64,000 bases of DNA from Brachypterus glaber (taxonomy: Eukaryota; Arthropoda; Insecta; Coleoptera; Kateretidae), in assembly GCA_958510825.1 (NCBI GenBank), contig OY294044.1, positions 98,432,893 to 98,496,892 on the forward strand, given 5' to 3'. Each line of letters begins with the position of its first letter. The stretch's first letter is position 1. The notes under the pieces are model-generated. The model had not been told where the DNA came from. It saw only the letters and a program-made list of their open reading frames with translations, and searched no databases. Shown piece by piece: positions 1 to 11,069 of the stretch. The translations under genes were made by a program, and so were the position numbers.

Positions 1-609
1 AATATATTGACAACTGACAGTTGAGTGGGTAAAATAAATAATTATCCACTCAATAAAGTAAAAGCCACGCGGGTGTTATAATTGAGTTTATCTATTTAAA
101 ATAAAGCTGGTAATTGTCTTATCATCTGTATGTATTGGATAAAATATAATTTAATTGAATTTTAATTTAATATAAAAGTTTTAGTCCTTGTACACGCCTT
201 CGCCAAATTTGTAAATAACTATTTCGACAAGCAGCTACTGCATAGAATTTGAAACCAAGGTTCAAAATTTAAAATTGTTTATATTCCATACTTTTATTAT
301 GAAATATAATTGTTGAGATCTAAATCTTACACATCTAATCTACAATTAATCTATTTTTCATTAATAGCCCAATAAAATTATATTTTACACAGCATGAACA
401 AAATTAATCAAAATTTATCCAGTCGCAATACTTTTTTACGAAATTAAGTTAGAGTTCGTGTCAAACCGGCCAAACAAGAAATTCCAGTTGTATTTAAGTA
501 GTGTTGTATTTTACTGCTAAATTTAGAGTGTTTTGATTTAAATTGTAGTTGTTTTTTATTCTTTAAGATAAATTAGAAAATAAAAGATTAAAATTTTGGT
601 GGAAATTTT
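1..609. other. AT-rich intronic stretch, no gene seen
   Basis: No coding potential or recognised element. A short hairpin lies at 21-53 (TTGAGTGGGTAA against TTATCCACTCAA, one mismatch). The preceding TGACAGTTGAGTGGGTAA resembles the right end of the small inverted-repeat element at 46282-46409, so the window may open inside a relic of that family. Confidence 0.5.
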
Positions 610-861
610 GTAGCGTCCGTCATGTAGCGTCATCACACATTTAATTTTCTCATATACTGTATATGAAACATAAAATAAAATCAAAAAAAGTAAATCTAGT
701 ACCAATGACACCATACTATAATAAAGTTTGAATTTAATCCTAAATCAATTTGCTAATATTCGGGCGAAACATAAAATAGATTTATTCCACTTCCATTTTT
801 TTTAGAGTCCGTCATCAAAGTTTAAAAAATAAAATCTTGTTAACCCTAAATGCCAGATAAT

Positions 862-2545
862 AACACAGGACCAAAAAAAAAATAAAGTTAGTTATTTGTA
901 AACCAAACTATATTTTTTCTACGTATTTTTGGGCACCGAAAACAAATATGGCAATAAAAAAATTATTGACCCTCAAAATCTTAAGATATAGCGCACATTG
1001 GTTTTTTTTATGCACTCTAGGCAAAAAAAAAATCCTCAAGACTTCAGAAAAAGTTTGTTATGCAAATATTTCTAAATAAAAATAATTCATGCCATAACAT
1101 GCAGATTTTAAAAATCTACCCTAGTTAATTTTTTACAGGGCCACAAAAGTCCAAATATGGCACTTTTTCGTGTTTTTTCCAAATATTTCAATAAAAATTT
1201 TGTATAAATAATACAAATACAGCCCAACATTTTTATACGGAATACTGCTACATACACATGCTTTATAAAAAAAAATACATTAATTTTTCTCCAGTTTTTT
1301 GAGCGATTTATACAAATTTGACAACAAAAGACCTCCCTGATCCCTAATTTGTTTTAAAACCACGCGCATAGTGGCAAAATTTTTTCATAAAGCTGATAAA
1401 AAACGAAAATAACCTTTTTTTGCAAAACTGGTAAACAAGCGTTTAAGACGTCGTCCATTTTAAAAGAAATAATAAATTTTCAATATAAAAATGGCGGATT
1501 CAATATGGTGTACAAAAATAATTAGTTACAATTAGTTTTTTTTTTTCATAAATATATTTATATAAGTTAAGAATTGACAGTCTATAAAAATATATACTGC
1601 ACGTTTGTCGGTTAATAACCGAAAAATATATATAAAAAAGTTATCTATCTGTCGTTAAAATCAAATGGACAGGAAACAGTGAATAGTACCATTTCATCCT
1701 TTTTTTGGGAATCATCAGCACTGTGTATCCTGTATGTTGCTAATATTCAAATAAAACGTTAGATAGATATAAAAGCATGGTGCCATCTATTGATGTGGTC
1801 ACTGTTATCTGTTCACTTGTTCCCAAAAGGCAAATCGCCACAATTTAGGGTGTACAGTAACGTGCATTCAAAATGCCACGGACCTAAACCATTATATGAA
1901 CCTTTAGCCGGTTAAGAAGAGTTAAATAAGTTAAGAATTGACAGTCTATAAAAATATATACTGCACGTTTGTCGGTTAATAACCGAAAAATATATATAAG
2001 AAAGTTATCTATCTGTCGTTAAAATCAAATGGACAGGAAACAGTGAATAGTACCATTTCATCCTTTTTTTGGGAATCATCAGCACTGTGTATCCTGTATG
2101 TTGCTAATATTCAAATAAAACGTTAGATAGATATAAAAGCATGGTGCCATCTATTGATGTGGTCACTGTTATCTGTTCACTTGTTCCCAAAAGGCAAATC
2201 GCCACAATTAGAAATTTATAAAGTGGACCACTTAAACGCTTGTTTACCAGTTTTGCAAAAAAAAAAGATTATTTTCGGTTTTTACCAGCTTTACGATAAA
2301 ATTTTGCCACTGTGCGTGTGGTTTTGGAAATATATCCATGAAAAAACTTTTTCTGAAATCTTGAGGATTTTTTGTTGGCCTTGAATGCATACAAAAAACC
2401 TAATGTTCGCTATAGGTTAAGATTTTGAGGGTCAAGATTTTTTTATTTCCATATTCGTTTTCAGCGTCCAAAAATACGTAGAAAAAATATAGTTTGGTTT
2501 AGAAAAAACTAAATCTATTTTTTTTGTGGTCCTTGTTATTTTATT
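862..2545. mobile_element. Inverted-repeat element with asymmetric arms
   Basis: The reverse complement of 862-1447 reappears in 2231-2545. Shared blocks include CTTAAACGCTTGTTTACCAG at 2231, the stretch around CCTCAAAATCTTAA, and ACGTATTTTTGG. The right arm lacks the counterpart of about 1080-1365, so it is an internally deleted copy. The core holds a separate direct duplication (1563-2209). No transposase is visible. A third copy of the arm lies at 33605-33870. A non-autonomous DNA transposon is the likeliest class; the exact ends are unclear. Confidence 0.65.
1563..2209. repeat. 283-bp direct duplication, 364-bp offset
   Basis: Positions 1563-1845 and 1927-2209 are nearly identical; I found one substitution (AAAAAA against AAGAAA near 1638 and 2002). 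An 81-bp spacer separates them. The copies do not start and end with TG..CA and the spacer has no coding potential, so they do not look like LTRs. Their near identity contrasts with the diverged arms around them, implying a recent duplication. Confidence 0.85.
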
Positions 2546-2657
2546 TTAGCTCACATCCACTTTCCATTATTTACGCCAGATTTAATATCAGTTTTAGTTT
2601 TTAGGATTTTTTTTTAAACATTTAATAAAATATTGTACGAATGGTAGCGTCCGTCAT

Positions 2658-3883
2658 CATGGAATGGCTGCAAAGTAATAATTATAATTATCTATATATT
2701 TGTAATTTTGGTGAAGTCGCAGTTATTACGATAGTAATAAGTGTTATACTTTTTAACCTAATTATATTATTTGAATAATATTATAATAATTTAGTATGTC
2801 ACTTTTTTGTCTCTTTAGATAATTGGATCTAGATGACCTGCAGGGCCGACAAAAGAAAAAATGTTGACCGGGCGAAACCCTGATTTGGCGCTTCTCTACA
2901 GTTAGGCAACGCCCTGGCAAAGAAATTATTCGAAAAATCAGCCCTATTGCCAAAATTTTGACGACTAAATAAAAGCGCTCATGACCTCCTAACAATGCAG
3001 AGAACTTAGGCGCCCCCCTGAAGGTCCCTGGCAAAATATTGACGACAAAAAAAAATAGCTTATCACCTCTAAACCATCAAGTCCTGAGTATTTAATACAA
3101 ACTGGAAACTTTTAAGTTGGCAAACACATATTTATTTATATATTTCCTAATTTTATTGTTATATCTTTCTACTGGAAATTTATGTTGCCATCGGCAACTT
3201 GCCAACAAAAAATACTAAAAAATGTATTTTTTTTATTTTAAATTTATATATTTTGTATTATATATGTTATTTTTAGAATTATTTATATCATTTTAAGAAG
3301 ATTTTATGTACATTTATTTTATTTTTAGAATTCTAAAGATTCACATACCGCATTTTTGCTTACATATTATGTCTACAGAGTTCTGGGCTTTAATGGATTA
3401 AGCACCCCCTGCCAAAAAGTTGACGACTAACAAAAAGACATCACCTGTAAAACACACAAACACCAACCAGTTTGGCGCCGCCACCTGCCACAGTTGAGCC
3501 ATAAAAAAACCGATCCCAACAAGTGCAAATTTGGCGTCCCTACTTGAAAGTCCGGTCTTCCGTCGGCCTGGTAGATCCGGTTCTAATAGCTGTTTGTATA
3601 TCTAGTAATATATAAGGAGCAAATATAAAATCAGATCGGAAAAATTATATTTTTGGTAAATAGTTTTTATGCAGTAAACCAGACTGCATCTACTGTATTT
3701 TTCCCTTTGCAGATAAATAAATCAAGTTGAAGAGTAGATTCAATCGGTACGTTGAAAAATCCCCTTTAATTTGCAGCCAGGCCAACCTCAGGCGGGAGCC
3801 ATTCAAATCCGAACACATAAATTACTTTCAACTGGATTTCTTCCTCGCCGTCTTATTATTTTTTAGTGCTAAACCCTTTAAAA
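2658..3883. other. Gene-free stretch with degenerate TTGACGAC units
   Basis: From about 2830 to 3560 a degenerate unit recurs: a TGGCAAAAT-like word, then TTGACGAC(T/A)AA, a run of A, a CATGACCTC or ATCACCTC word, and GGCGCC-type bases (near 2950, 3040 and 3420). It resembles decayed minisatellite and is similar in style to 16560-16890. No gene is supported in 3600-3883. Confidence 0.4.
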
Positions 3884-4126
3884 ACTGCCTTGACTTTACC
3901 GGAGAAAATCCGGGTGAAAATTGACTGCATATTACAAACTAAGAAAATTGTTTAATAGAATATTTGTGGCATTTAAGAAAGCATATATTAAATTGGGCTG
4001 GATTTGTAATTGCATAGGAGAAACCCCCTTAATATGAGTCTTACAGCTAAAGCGGACTTTTTTCGAAATTTGTTCGAGGTTTAACAAACAATATTTCAAT
4101 TTAGGACTATTAATTAAAGATTGGTA

Positions 4127-4668
4127 CGAGGGTGGTATGATAATTGATGAGACTTAAAGCCATCTGGCAACACTGCATCGTAATCTTATTGTTTACATCG
4201 ACCATCTTTGAAACGGCAACGTTTACAATACCAACCAATTCCATCGAATAGTTTGTGTGTGACAGCTGTTTGAAGTGGGCACGTTTTGTTGTAAAATGGA
4301 TAAAGAACAATATCGGTCGGTGATTCGTTTTCTATTTTTGAAAGGGAAGACGCGTGAGGAAAGCAAAACCGATTTGGATACCTTATATGGTGATACCTCA
4401 CCTTTAATTTCCACGATTAAGAGGTGGTATAACAATTTTAAAAATGGCCGAACATCTGTGTTTGATGAGGCCCGTCCAGGACGCCCAAAAAAAAAACAAT
4501 CTTTCACCAAGACAACGCTCCGGCCCATTCATCCCGAATAACCACGGCCAAATTGGTTGAATTTGGCTACGAGGTACTGAAAGGGGACTATGTTGAAAAA
4601 TAAAACAATAAAAGTAATAAAAAACAATGCTTTCATTGGTAGGCTCATCAATTATCATACCACCCTCG
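4127..4668 (+). mobile_element. Internally deleted mariner element
   Basis: 542-bp element with perfect terminal inverted repeats of 25 bp beginning CGAGGGTGGTATGATAATTG and flanked on both sides by TA (4125-4126 and 4669-4670), the mariner target duplication. It keeps the start, a piece of the middle and the end of a mariner transposase gene, so it is a deletion derivative that could only have moved with transposase supplied in trans. Tc1/mariner assignment is firm; the subfamily is not resolved. Confidence 0.95.
4296..4602 (+). pseudogene. Mariner transposase remnant, two internal deletions
   Basis: From the ATG at 4296 about 70 codons encode the mariner N-terminal helix-turn-helix region (MDKEQYRSVIRFLFLKGKT; later IKRWYNNFKNGRTSVFDE and RPGRPKKK). 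At about 4499 the sequence jumps to a segment that reads FHQDNAPAHSS and TTAKLVEFGYEV in another frame, which is the region around the second catalytic aspartate of mariner transposases. At about 4576 it jumps again to LKGDYVEK and a stop, the typical C terminus. Most of the catalytic domain is missing, so the product is inactive; a truncated DNA-binding peptide is conceivable but unlikely. Confidence 0.93.
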
Positions 4669-4968
4669 TATTAGTCCAAAAAGATTAAATGTTTAAGTTA
4701 TTGCCATAGTTTTAAATCAGTTAGATTTCAACTGCTTTGACTTTACCGGAGAAAATCCGGGTGAAAATTGACCACAAGCTTATAAAAATCCTATAATATA
4801 ATATTTGTGACATTTAAGAAAGCACGTATTAAATTAGGCTGGATTTGTAATTGCATAGGAGAAAACTTTTAAATGTGAGCCATAGCTTTATGGCAGACTT
4901 TTTTTTATTATTTACTCGCTCTTTTTACCCAAAAATAATTTAATTTAGCACCATTCATTAAAGGTTGG

Positions 4969-5580
4969 CATAATAAGTTAAAATAATAAAACTATTGCCA
5001 CAACAATAGGGCCTAGTTTAAATTAAAATAATATATATAGTATTTTTTTACGCATTGAGTAAACCCTATTGTTTTTATTATTTCGTACTCACATACATGG
5101 CGAATTTTTTACGGCGACAAATTTTAAATGAACACGTAAAAAATCACTGTGCAACATACCAACTTCGCTCGAATTTAGGGTTAAAACTGAATGTCTACGC
5201 CGTTTCTGTGGCTAAGGGTTAAATAAATAAATACATGTATGCAGTAGAAAGTTCATTGTTCGGATTACCACACTATTTGGATTATCGCAACACATTTCCA
5301 GGTCCTGAATCCGGTTCCTTTGGGAGCTAAAAACCCAAAATGTGCTAAAACGAGGTACTGTGAAAACTTATTTTAACTTAACTAGTCATATACACTCACT
5401 GCATTTAGATCAAGCTTTTTCGTAGTTATAATCTTTTTAGGCCTTTTCTCGGAAAGTTAAAAATACGATTTTAGGGTACTACTTCTACACATATTTTGGG
5501 CTTTTAACCCAAAATAATCAGATTCAAAACCTGGCGATTTAAAAATAGCTTAATTAGAACGTAAAGATCTTATTTCGAAA
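4969..5580. other. Gene-free AT-rich stretch
   Basis: I see no gene, tandem array or clear inverted repeat. The stretch from 5060 to 5220 has slightly higher GC, but every frame is closed quickly. Confidence 0.4.
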
Positions 5581-6133
5581 TACAGTGCGGTCTAAAAGTT
5601 ACACACACCCTTCCTAATGTTTGAAGGAATCGAGATGTCAATTTCAACTTTGCATCACTAAAATAGGTTCAGCTATTTTTTTATATTTTTAGCTTTTTAA
5701 ACGTAAGCAGGGGGGAGAATTATTTAAATGAGAAGGTAAATGTGTGACATATGTATTGCTTTAAAGCAAATAAAGTTCTCTATTCCACCATATATTTTTT
5801 TATTATTATTTTTTTAAATAAATAAAAGGTGCTGAATTTTTAATTTTTTGCCAAAAATTGCAACTATTTTGGGTTTTTTATTTATGTCATTTGAAGTTAG
5901 TATGAAAGTATAATTTATATTATTGCATGCTTTAAAATTATGTATGTATCAGATGAGCCTTTCTATTTGAAAAAGTCCCCTTTATGCACCCCGTCCCCAT
6001 TTCAATTTAATTAATAAATGCGAAAAGATAGCTATAGCTTTAGTTGTCTCATTTAAGTGTTTCAAATTTGAAGTCGCTATCCCAACTGGTAAAAAAGTTA
6101 AGTGGGAGAGTGATTTGTGGCTAGCTCTGTGTA
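5581..6133. mobile_element. Family C element, complete copy
   Basis: Starts TACAGTGCGGTCTAAAAGT and ends CTCTGTGTA, an eroded inverted match. Inside are the family landmarks: a G-run (GGGGGGAGAATTATTTAAAT), a CATAATTTTAAAG-type word and, near the right end, GTCTCATTTAAGTGTTTCAA, which recurs at 8441. No coding capacity. Likely a non-autonomous DNA transposon of the TA-target type. Confidence 0.65.
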
Positions 6134-6552
6134 TAAAATTTAACCTGGAAAAAATAACTTTTTGGAAATGTTCACTAGTTCTTAGACTATAAGTATAAAA
6201 TTTACTTGTTACATGTTATTTCCGGCCATGCTTACTACGTTTTCAGGATCTACAAACACGGTCGAATATCAGGCTGGAAACACGTGACCTATCTAACTAC
6301 CTCGCAATTTATTCCAGGAATTTAATAATGTATAGACTGCCCGTTGAAATAAAGGAGATGAAAACGGAAGATCAATATCAAAAAGTAACATAAAAGGCAC
6401 ACAAAAATATGTTTCCTGTATATTAATACGTAGCTAGAATTTATTTTCTCTTAATTTCTATAATAAATATTTCAGGAACCGTCAGATATATCGGAAAAAC
6501 AAGGTCATATTAGAAAACTGCGCTAAAAAAAACATCTAAACCACAAAATCTA
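6134..6552. other. Gene-free stretch
   Basis: No recognisable element; ordinary AT-rich sequence up to the family K insertion at 6553. Confidence 0.4.
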
Positions 6553-7511
6553 CACAGAAAAAAAGGATATCTTGAATCAAAGCAAAACGATCTTGAACCA
6601 AGGCCCTCATGTCTTTCGATATGTTCAACGCCATGACTGTCTTGGATCAAGTCCGACGTGATCTTGGCATTTAAGGTCCTAGATTTAAGGACATTTCCTT
6701 AAATCAAAGCCACTTAAACATTTATTTAAGATCATATTATCTTAAACCAAGTATGTAATTATCTTGATTTAAGATCATATTATCTTTATCCAAGATCATA
6801 TTATCTTGCACCAAGTCTTGGTTTAAGATAATATAATCTTGAATGAAGAGAATTATAATCTTGATTTAAGATAAATATTTTGAAAAAATTTCCCACACAT
6901 ATATAATTTCGCAAGCCTATGAAATATGATACTTTCTTACTCTGTTAATCGTGTGAAATTTGGTTTCATAGGTGGTCGTAGGAAAAAGCACTTGTTTTTG
7001 AAGAAAAACTTGTTGCAACGCCATTGCAAAATGGGGCTTATAGGTATAAATTATTTAGTGCTACTTGCCCGTGAATTTTTTAAGTAAATTTGAAAATCCC
7101 CATCGTTTGAGGGTAACAGATACAAATTCGTCCATTTTAAAGCAGATGAAAACAATGATACACCTTTAAAGATAACTGACGGCAAAAAAACAAACTGAAC
7201 TTCTCTCCCGCGCATATCTTGAACTACTGCGCAATTTGTCTGCCAGCCAGCCGGCAAACTCTTTACCGTAAGACAACCGGGGCTTTGAGTCAAGATAATA
7301 ACTCTCTGTTACTATTTTAAATGTCATGCATTTAAGGAAAAAATCCTTGACACAAGGATTTTTCTACCTAGAGAATAATTAAAGGAAACCAAAGTCACAG
7401 ATAATCTTAAACCGAGGATACATGATCTTAAAAGAAGATTATTACCTCGATTTAAGATAATATAAATCCAAGATAATTTATTATTCTGCTAAGATAACCT
7501 TTTTTTCTGTG
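6553..7511. mobile_element. Family K element, copy 1 (TA-flanked MITE-like)
   Basis: 959 bp with terminal inverted repeats CACAGAAAAAAAGGNTATCTT and TA on both sides (6551-6552, 7512-7513). The outer thirds are packed with palindromic words such as TTAAGATCATATTATCTT and CTTGGTTTAAGATAATATAA, so either strand can fold into many nested stems. The middle (about 6890-7320) is ordinary sequence without a usable reading frame. A second copy is at 50258-51312. The superfamily is not recognisable without a transposase; TA duplications are compatible with Tc1/mariner-like mobilisation. Confidence 0.88.
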
Positions 7512-7513
7512 TA

Positions 7514-8329
7514 ATAAAAATTTTCATTTTCACCCTTAAAAACTATTTTTTATTTTATTTTTTTGAACACGTTATGCCATATGTGCGAGATACTTAAATA
7601 GTTATTTATAATACAAGGCGAAAAGTTAAATTTTTCGATTGAGTAGGTTTTTAGAAGCCAATGGCCAACCCGAGGGTAATAAACCTACGAAATCAAAATT
7701 TTCGTTTGGACTTTTAGTTTTCGCCCGTGTATTATACAACCTTTTTTTATTCGATTATTACTAATTATAAAAATTATTAAAAAATATTTAATTTGAAATT
7801 GTAAAAAATATTTTTTTTGCTGTATTATTTCCAAACTGCTATCCAATCGAAACGATAAAAAAAACAATTGAATCGTTTCTTCTGTCTGCGGTTTCATTTC
7901 TAAATTAGCTCTGTTTCGATTAATTTGTGTTAAAATATGTTTGTTATGAAAATATTAATACTTCTGAAACTGTTTTGTTATTATATTTAAATATTATAAA
8001 TATTGAAATTAATTTTACAATTTAAGTTTTGTGTTTATATTATATTTTAGTCAGGTTTGTACCTCTTTTGAGGTTATGTTAAATGTCCCAAAAACAACCT
8101 AAATCAAAAAATCCTGGGTGGTTTGACTTTCCATTTAACTAAGGCTACCCGTGATTTTTTTGTAAAGCTTTGTTTACATCTTATGCAAATACGTCAATTA
8201 TACTTTTAAACTAGTTTTATATAAGATAATTAACATTTTACAAAAAAAAAACTTGAAAAATCGTACTTTTGAAAAAAATTGAAAAATATAAAATTTTAAA
8301 AAATATAAGGTCAAATAGAAAATTTTATT
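7514..8329. other. Gene-free stretch
   Basis: Very AT-rich. A word pair GAAAAGTTAAATTTTTCG and CGAAATCAAAATTTTCGTT near 7620-7700 hints at a decayed short inverted repeat. From about 8050 it may be the left half of the family C copy whose right end is at 8536, but the left terminus is not identifiable. Confidence 0.35.
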
Positions 8330-8536
8330 TGCTTTAAAATGATGTCGCACGTCCCCTTTCCATTTAAAAAATACCCCCCTTTATCACCCTGACCAAATTT
8401 TAAAACTACAAATATGGAATATATGCCAAAATTAGTTTAAGTTGTCTTATTTGAGTGTTTCAAATTTACAGTCGATATCTCAACTGGTTTTTAAGTTAAG
8501 AGGGATGGGTGGTTGACTTTTGAACCGCACAGTATA
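8330..8536. repeat. Family C, right arm
   Basis: Ends ACTTTTGAACCGCACAGTA, the inverted complement of the family C terminus seen at 5581 and 20950. It shares the run of C residues, the CAAATATGGAATATATGCC stretch and the TTGAGTGTTTCAAATTTACA block with the other copies. Confidence 0.7.
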
Positions 8537-8537
8537 T

Positions 8538-8675
8538 GATAACGCTAGGTCAACTGTGGAATCAAATGCATAGTAGTTTAAAACTATAATAAATATAATA
8601 TTTTTAGTAAATAATTAAATAATAATATAAACTGTACTATGTATTAAATTCCACAGTTGACCTAGCGTTATCAAA
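8538..8675. mobile_element. Short fold-back MITE
   Basis: About 138 bp. GATAACGCTAGGTCAACTGT at the left is repeated inverted at the right (ACAGTTGACCTAGCGTTATC), continuing through GGAAT. The centre is AT-rich with no coding potential. It abuts the end of the family C arm at 8536. Confidence 0.88.
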
Positions 8676-9315
8676 TATACGGATAAGCGCTCTATCTCGA
8701 GAACGGTTAATTGTACAAAATATTGCTAATAACTCAAAATATCATTTGAAGCAAAGAAAACAAGATAATTACAAAAAAAAAAACGGTTTTTGCTACCTTT
8801 GACCTTAAATATCTTGCGACGCAGACACGAGATTCTATGATACTTTTGAGGTTATAGAAGGTCAAAACAAAGATTTATACAAGTTTATAGCTTGTTATCT
8901 TTAATTCCGAGGTTGAATCCCTATTTTACTGGATTAATAATAGTTTGATCTAGCAAAAGTGTAAGGTTTGTGTAATGAACCCGATAGTAGTTTGGAGCAT
9001 CAGGTGTGCAAAGGCGAAAAAGATTTACGGAGCTTTCAAATCGTTATCCAGTATATGATTAATATTCTGCCTCGATCACGCGGCCGCTCCAACCGGTCTT
9101 TTTTTCTCTCTGTTGCTTCCGACATTTTTTTAAATTTCTGTGTTTTATCGATACCCCGAGTATTAAATTATGTACGTTTTAATTTTAATTTCAGTAGTTT
9201 GTCAGAAGGGTAAAAGCAGAGAAAACAAGGAAAACGCCCTTTGGGTTGCGTTTATTTGTCAAAAAGTCTTGACTAACTTTGTTAGATAAAGCACGGTAGT
9301 TTTTAAAACATTTAC
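8676..9315. other. Gene-free stretch
   Basis: No gene or repeat recognised. Short open frames near 8970-9210 have no recognisable domain and no coding-like composition. Confidence 0.35.
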
Positions 9316-10074
9316 ATTCTTGCATAATGTTGTTGTAGGATGTATATGGAGTAAAAAAATCGAAACCCCGAAATCTGGGAACTCTTAGTAGAAATAACTA
9401 AAAAAAAGTATAAAAAATAGTTCTCGGCTGGGATCATTGAGTTCTCGGTTGGGATCATTGTTAAAAATATTCTACTGTACAAGCAAAGTAAAACCGTGAT
9501 ACCATTAATATGTTTTAAGCCTCCAGTTGCGAGACACGGTTTTCTTTACTTGCATATTTCTTAATATCGTAAGCGTCACATAAATTTAAAGTTCTCGGCT
9601 GAGATCGTCACATAATTTTGGGACACTTTTGCGTCACATAATTTTGGGAGAATTTTGCGTCCATAATTTTGGGACACTTTTGCGTCACATAACAACAATG
9701 ATCCCAGCCGAGAACTCAATGATCCGATCCGAGAATTTTGTTGATATGGTAAGCGTCACATATTAATGTTATCAAGGTTTTGCTTTACTTGTACAGTAGA
9801 ACGTATTTAACAATGATCCCAGCCGATAACTCAATGATCCCAGCCGAGAACTTTAAATTTATCTGACGCGTGCGATATCAACAATGATCCCATCCGAGAA
9901 CTCAATGCAAGCGTCACCTATTTTGGGACACTTTTTCGTAACGGTTTTTTCGTAACGGTTTTATTTTTTGTAACCGTTCAGCCCTTTACCCCCCGTCTTA
10001 AACATATTGTTAAAAACAGGGGGTTCCCAGATTTCGGGACTTTTTTATTTTATTATATTTTATTATGCAAGAAT
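9316..10074. mobile_element. Fold-back element with GATCCCAGCCGAGAAC repeats
   Basis: Inverted outer ends share ATTCTTGCATAAT and CCGAAATCTGGGAAC. Inside, the 21-bp unit AATGATCCCAGCCGAGAACT (plus C) occurs repeatedly in both orientations (about 9425, 9450, 9698, 9810, 9830, 9878), and a CGTCACATAATTTTGGGACA unit occurs about four times between 9604 and 9690. A CTACTGTACAAGCAAAGTAA block is also inverted. The layered symmetry suggests a fold-back transposon or an expanded hairpin rather than a gene. Confidence 0.8.
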
Positions 10075-11069
10075 ATTCCTTGTGGTATTTAGTCGAATTT
10101 AAATATTTTAAAATCTATCGTGAAAGGCTATACTTAATGGACCAGTAACCGGTAAAGTACCAATGTACCTAATCAGAGAGTTACACCCCCTCCCACTGCC
10201 TAGTCGGCATTTTCAGGTCGGTAAATTTGAGATGTCAGCAATATTGTCTAGATTGATAACCGTTTTTCATATGTTTATGTTGATGACCGTTTTTCATATG
10301 ACCGACATTAGTTCTTGATGAGATTTTTTTGTAGTCGGCAAATTTCGAACGAGTCGGAATTTTTTTAAAAATGATATTTTTAGTCATGACTCATGACTCA
10401 TGAGCTTTCTACGGGGAGAACTATTTTATTTTTTAGTAGTCGGCAAATCTTAAACGATTCGGCAAATTTCATCAGTTTTTTTCTGAGGGACCAGATATTT
10501 TTGTCAGTCGGCAAATCTTAGGTTCACATCTTCCCCTTCAGGGTGAGAATCTCGAAACGCCCCTGTGCATCGCACTGAGAAATGGTTACCGTAATAAATA
10601 CCTACTAAAGGATTGTGTATATTTCAAACCCATAGCAATTTCAGTTACAAGTTACAGAACTGTAACTTTACAGTAATCATAACAAAACAACCTTATGTTT
10701 TACTGTAACAACTTTTTATTTATTAAGTTTTAGTTGCAATTTGCAACTTGCAAATATACAAAATCGCTGAGTATTTAACAAGTTACAAGTTCTCACAGAA
10801 ACACATTTGAGGGCCAACGGGAAATAATGTTTGTCAAATTCAATAAACGATTTAGGTACCCCAACAAAAACTGATAAAAATAGGAAATGATAAAGTTTTC
10901 ACATTTAATCAATTTGTAAAAACTTTCTTGTTTTGTTTTTTGGCTATTGAAATATTAGTTATTTTGTTATGTTACGTATTCTGCAGATGCAGTGTTTCAA
11001 ATTTATAATTTGCCATTAAATATCTACATATTAAACATTTTACAATTAGTCCAGTCAAATAATAAATGT
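10075..11069. other. Gene-free stretch with GTCGGCAAAT words
   Basis: Between 10200 and 10520 the word GTCGG(C/T)AAAT recurs about six times at irregular spacing (10202, 10217, 10333, 10439, 10459, 10506), and TCATGACTCATGACTCATGA lies near 10383. The rest, to 11069, is plain AT-rich sequence. Confidence 0.4.

Larger units (their letters stand above)
3884..4968. repeat. Diverged direct duplication split by a mariner
   Basis: Positions 3884-4124 and 4731-4968 are diverged direct copies. Shared landmarks are TTGACTTTACCGGAGAAAAT, AATATTTGTG(G/A)CATTTAAGA and GGATTTGTAATTGCATAGGA. The mariner at 4127-4668 sits in the first copy at the position where the second reads AAGGTTGGCATAAT, so the second copy is a natural empty-site reference. 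Confidence 0.8.

Noticed and set aside
1563..2209. Possible LTR pair
   Set aside because: 283-bp copies with an 81-bp spacer, no TG..CA ends, no primer binding site or polypurine tract.
2154..2384. 76-codon frame at the left
   Set aside because: Spans the junction of a direct duplication and an inverted-repeat arm; no domain.
3727..3924. 65-codon frame
   Set aside because: Starts at a TTG, no recognised domain, and its end is part of a non-coding duplication shared with 4738-4770.
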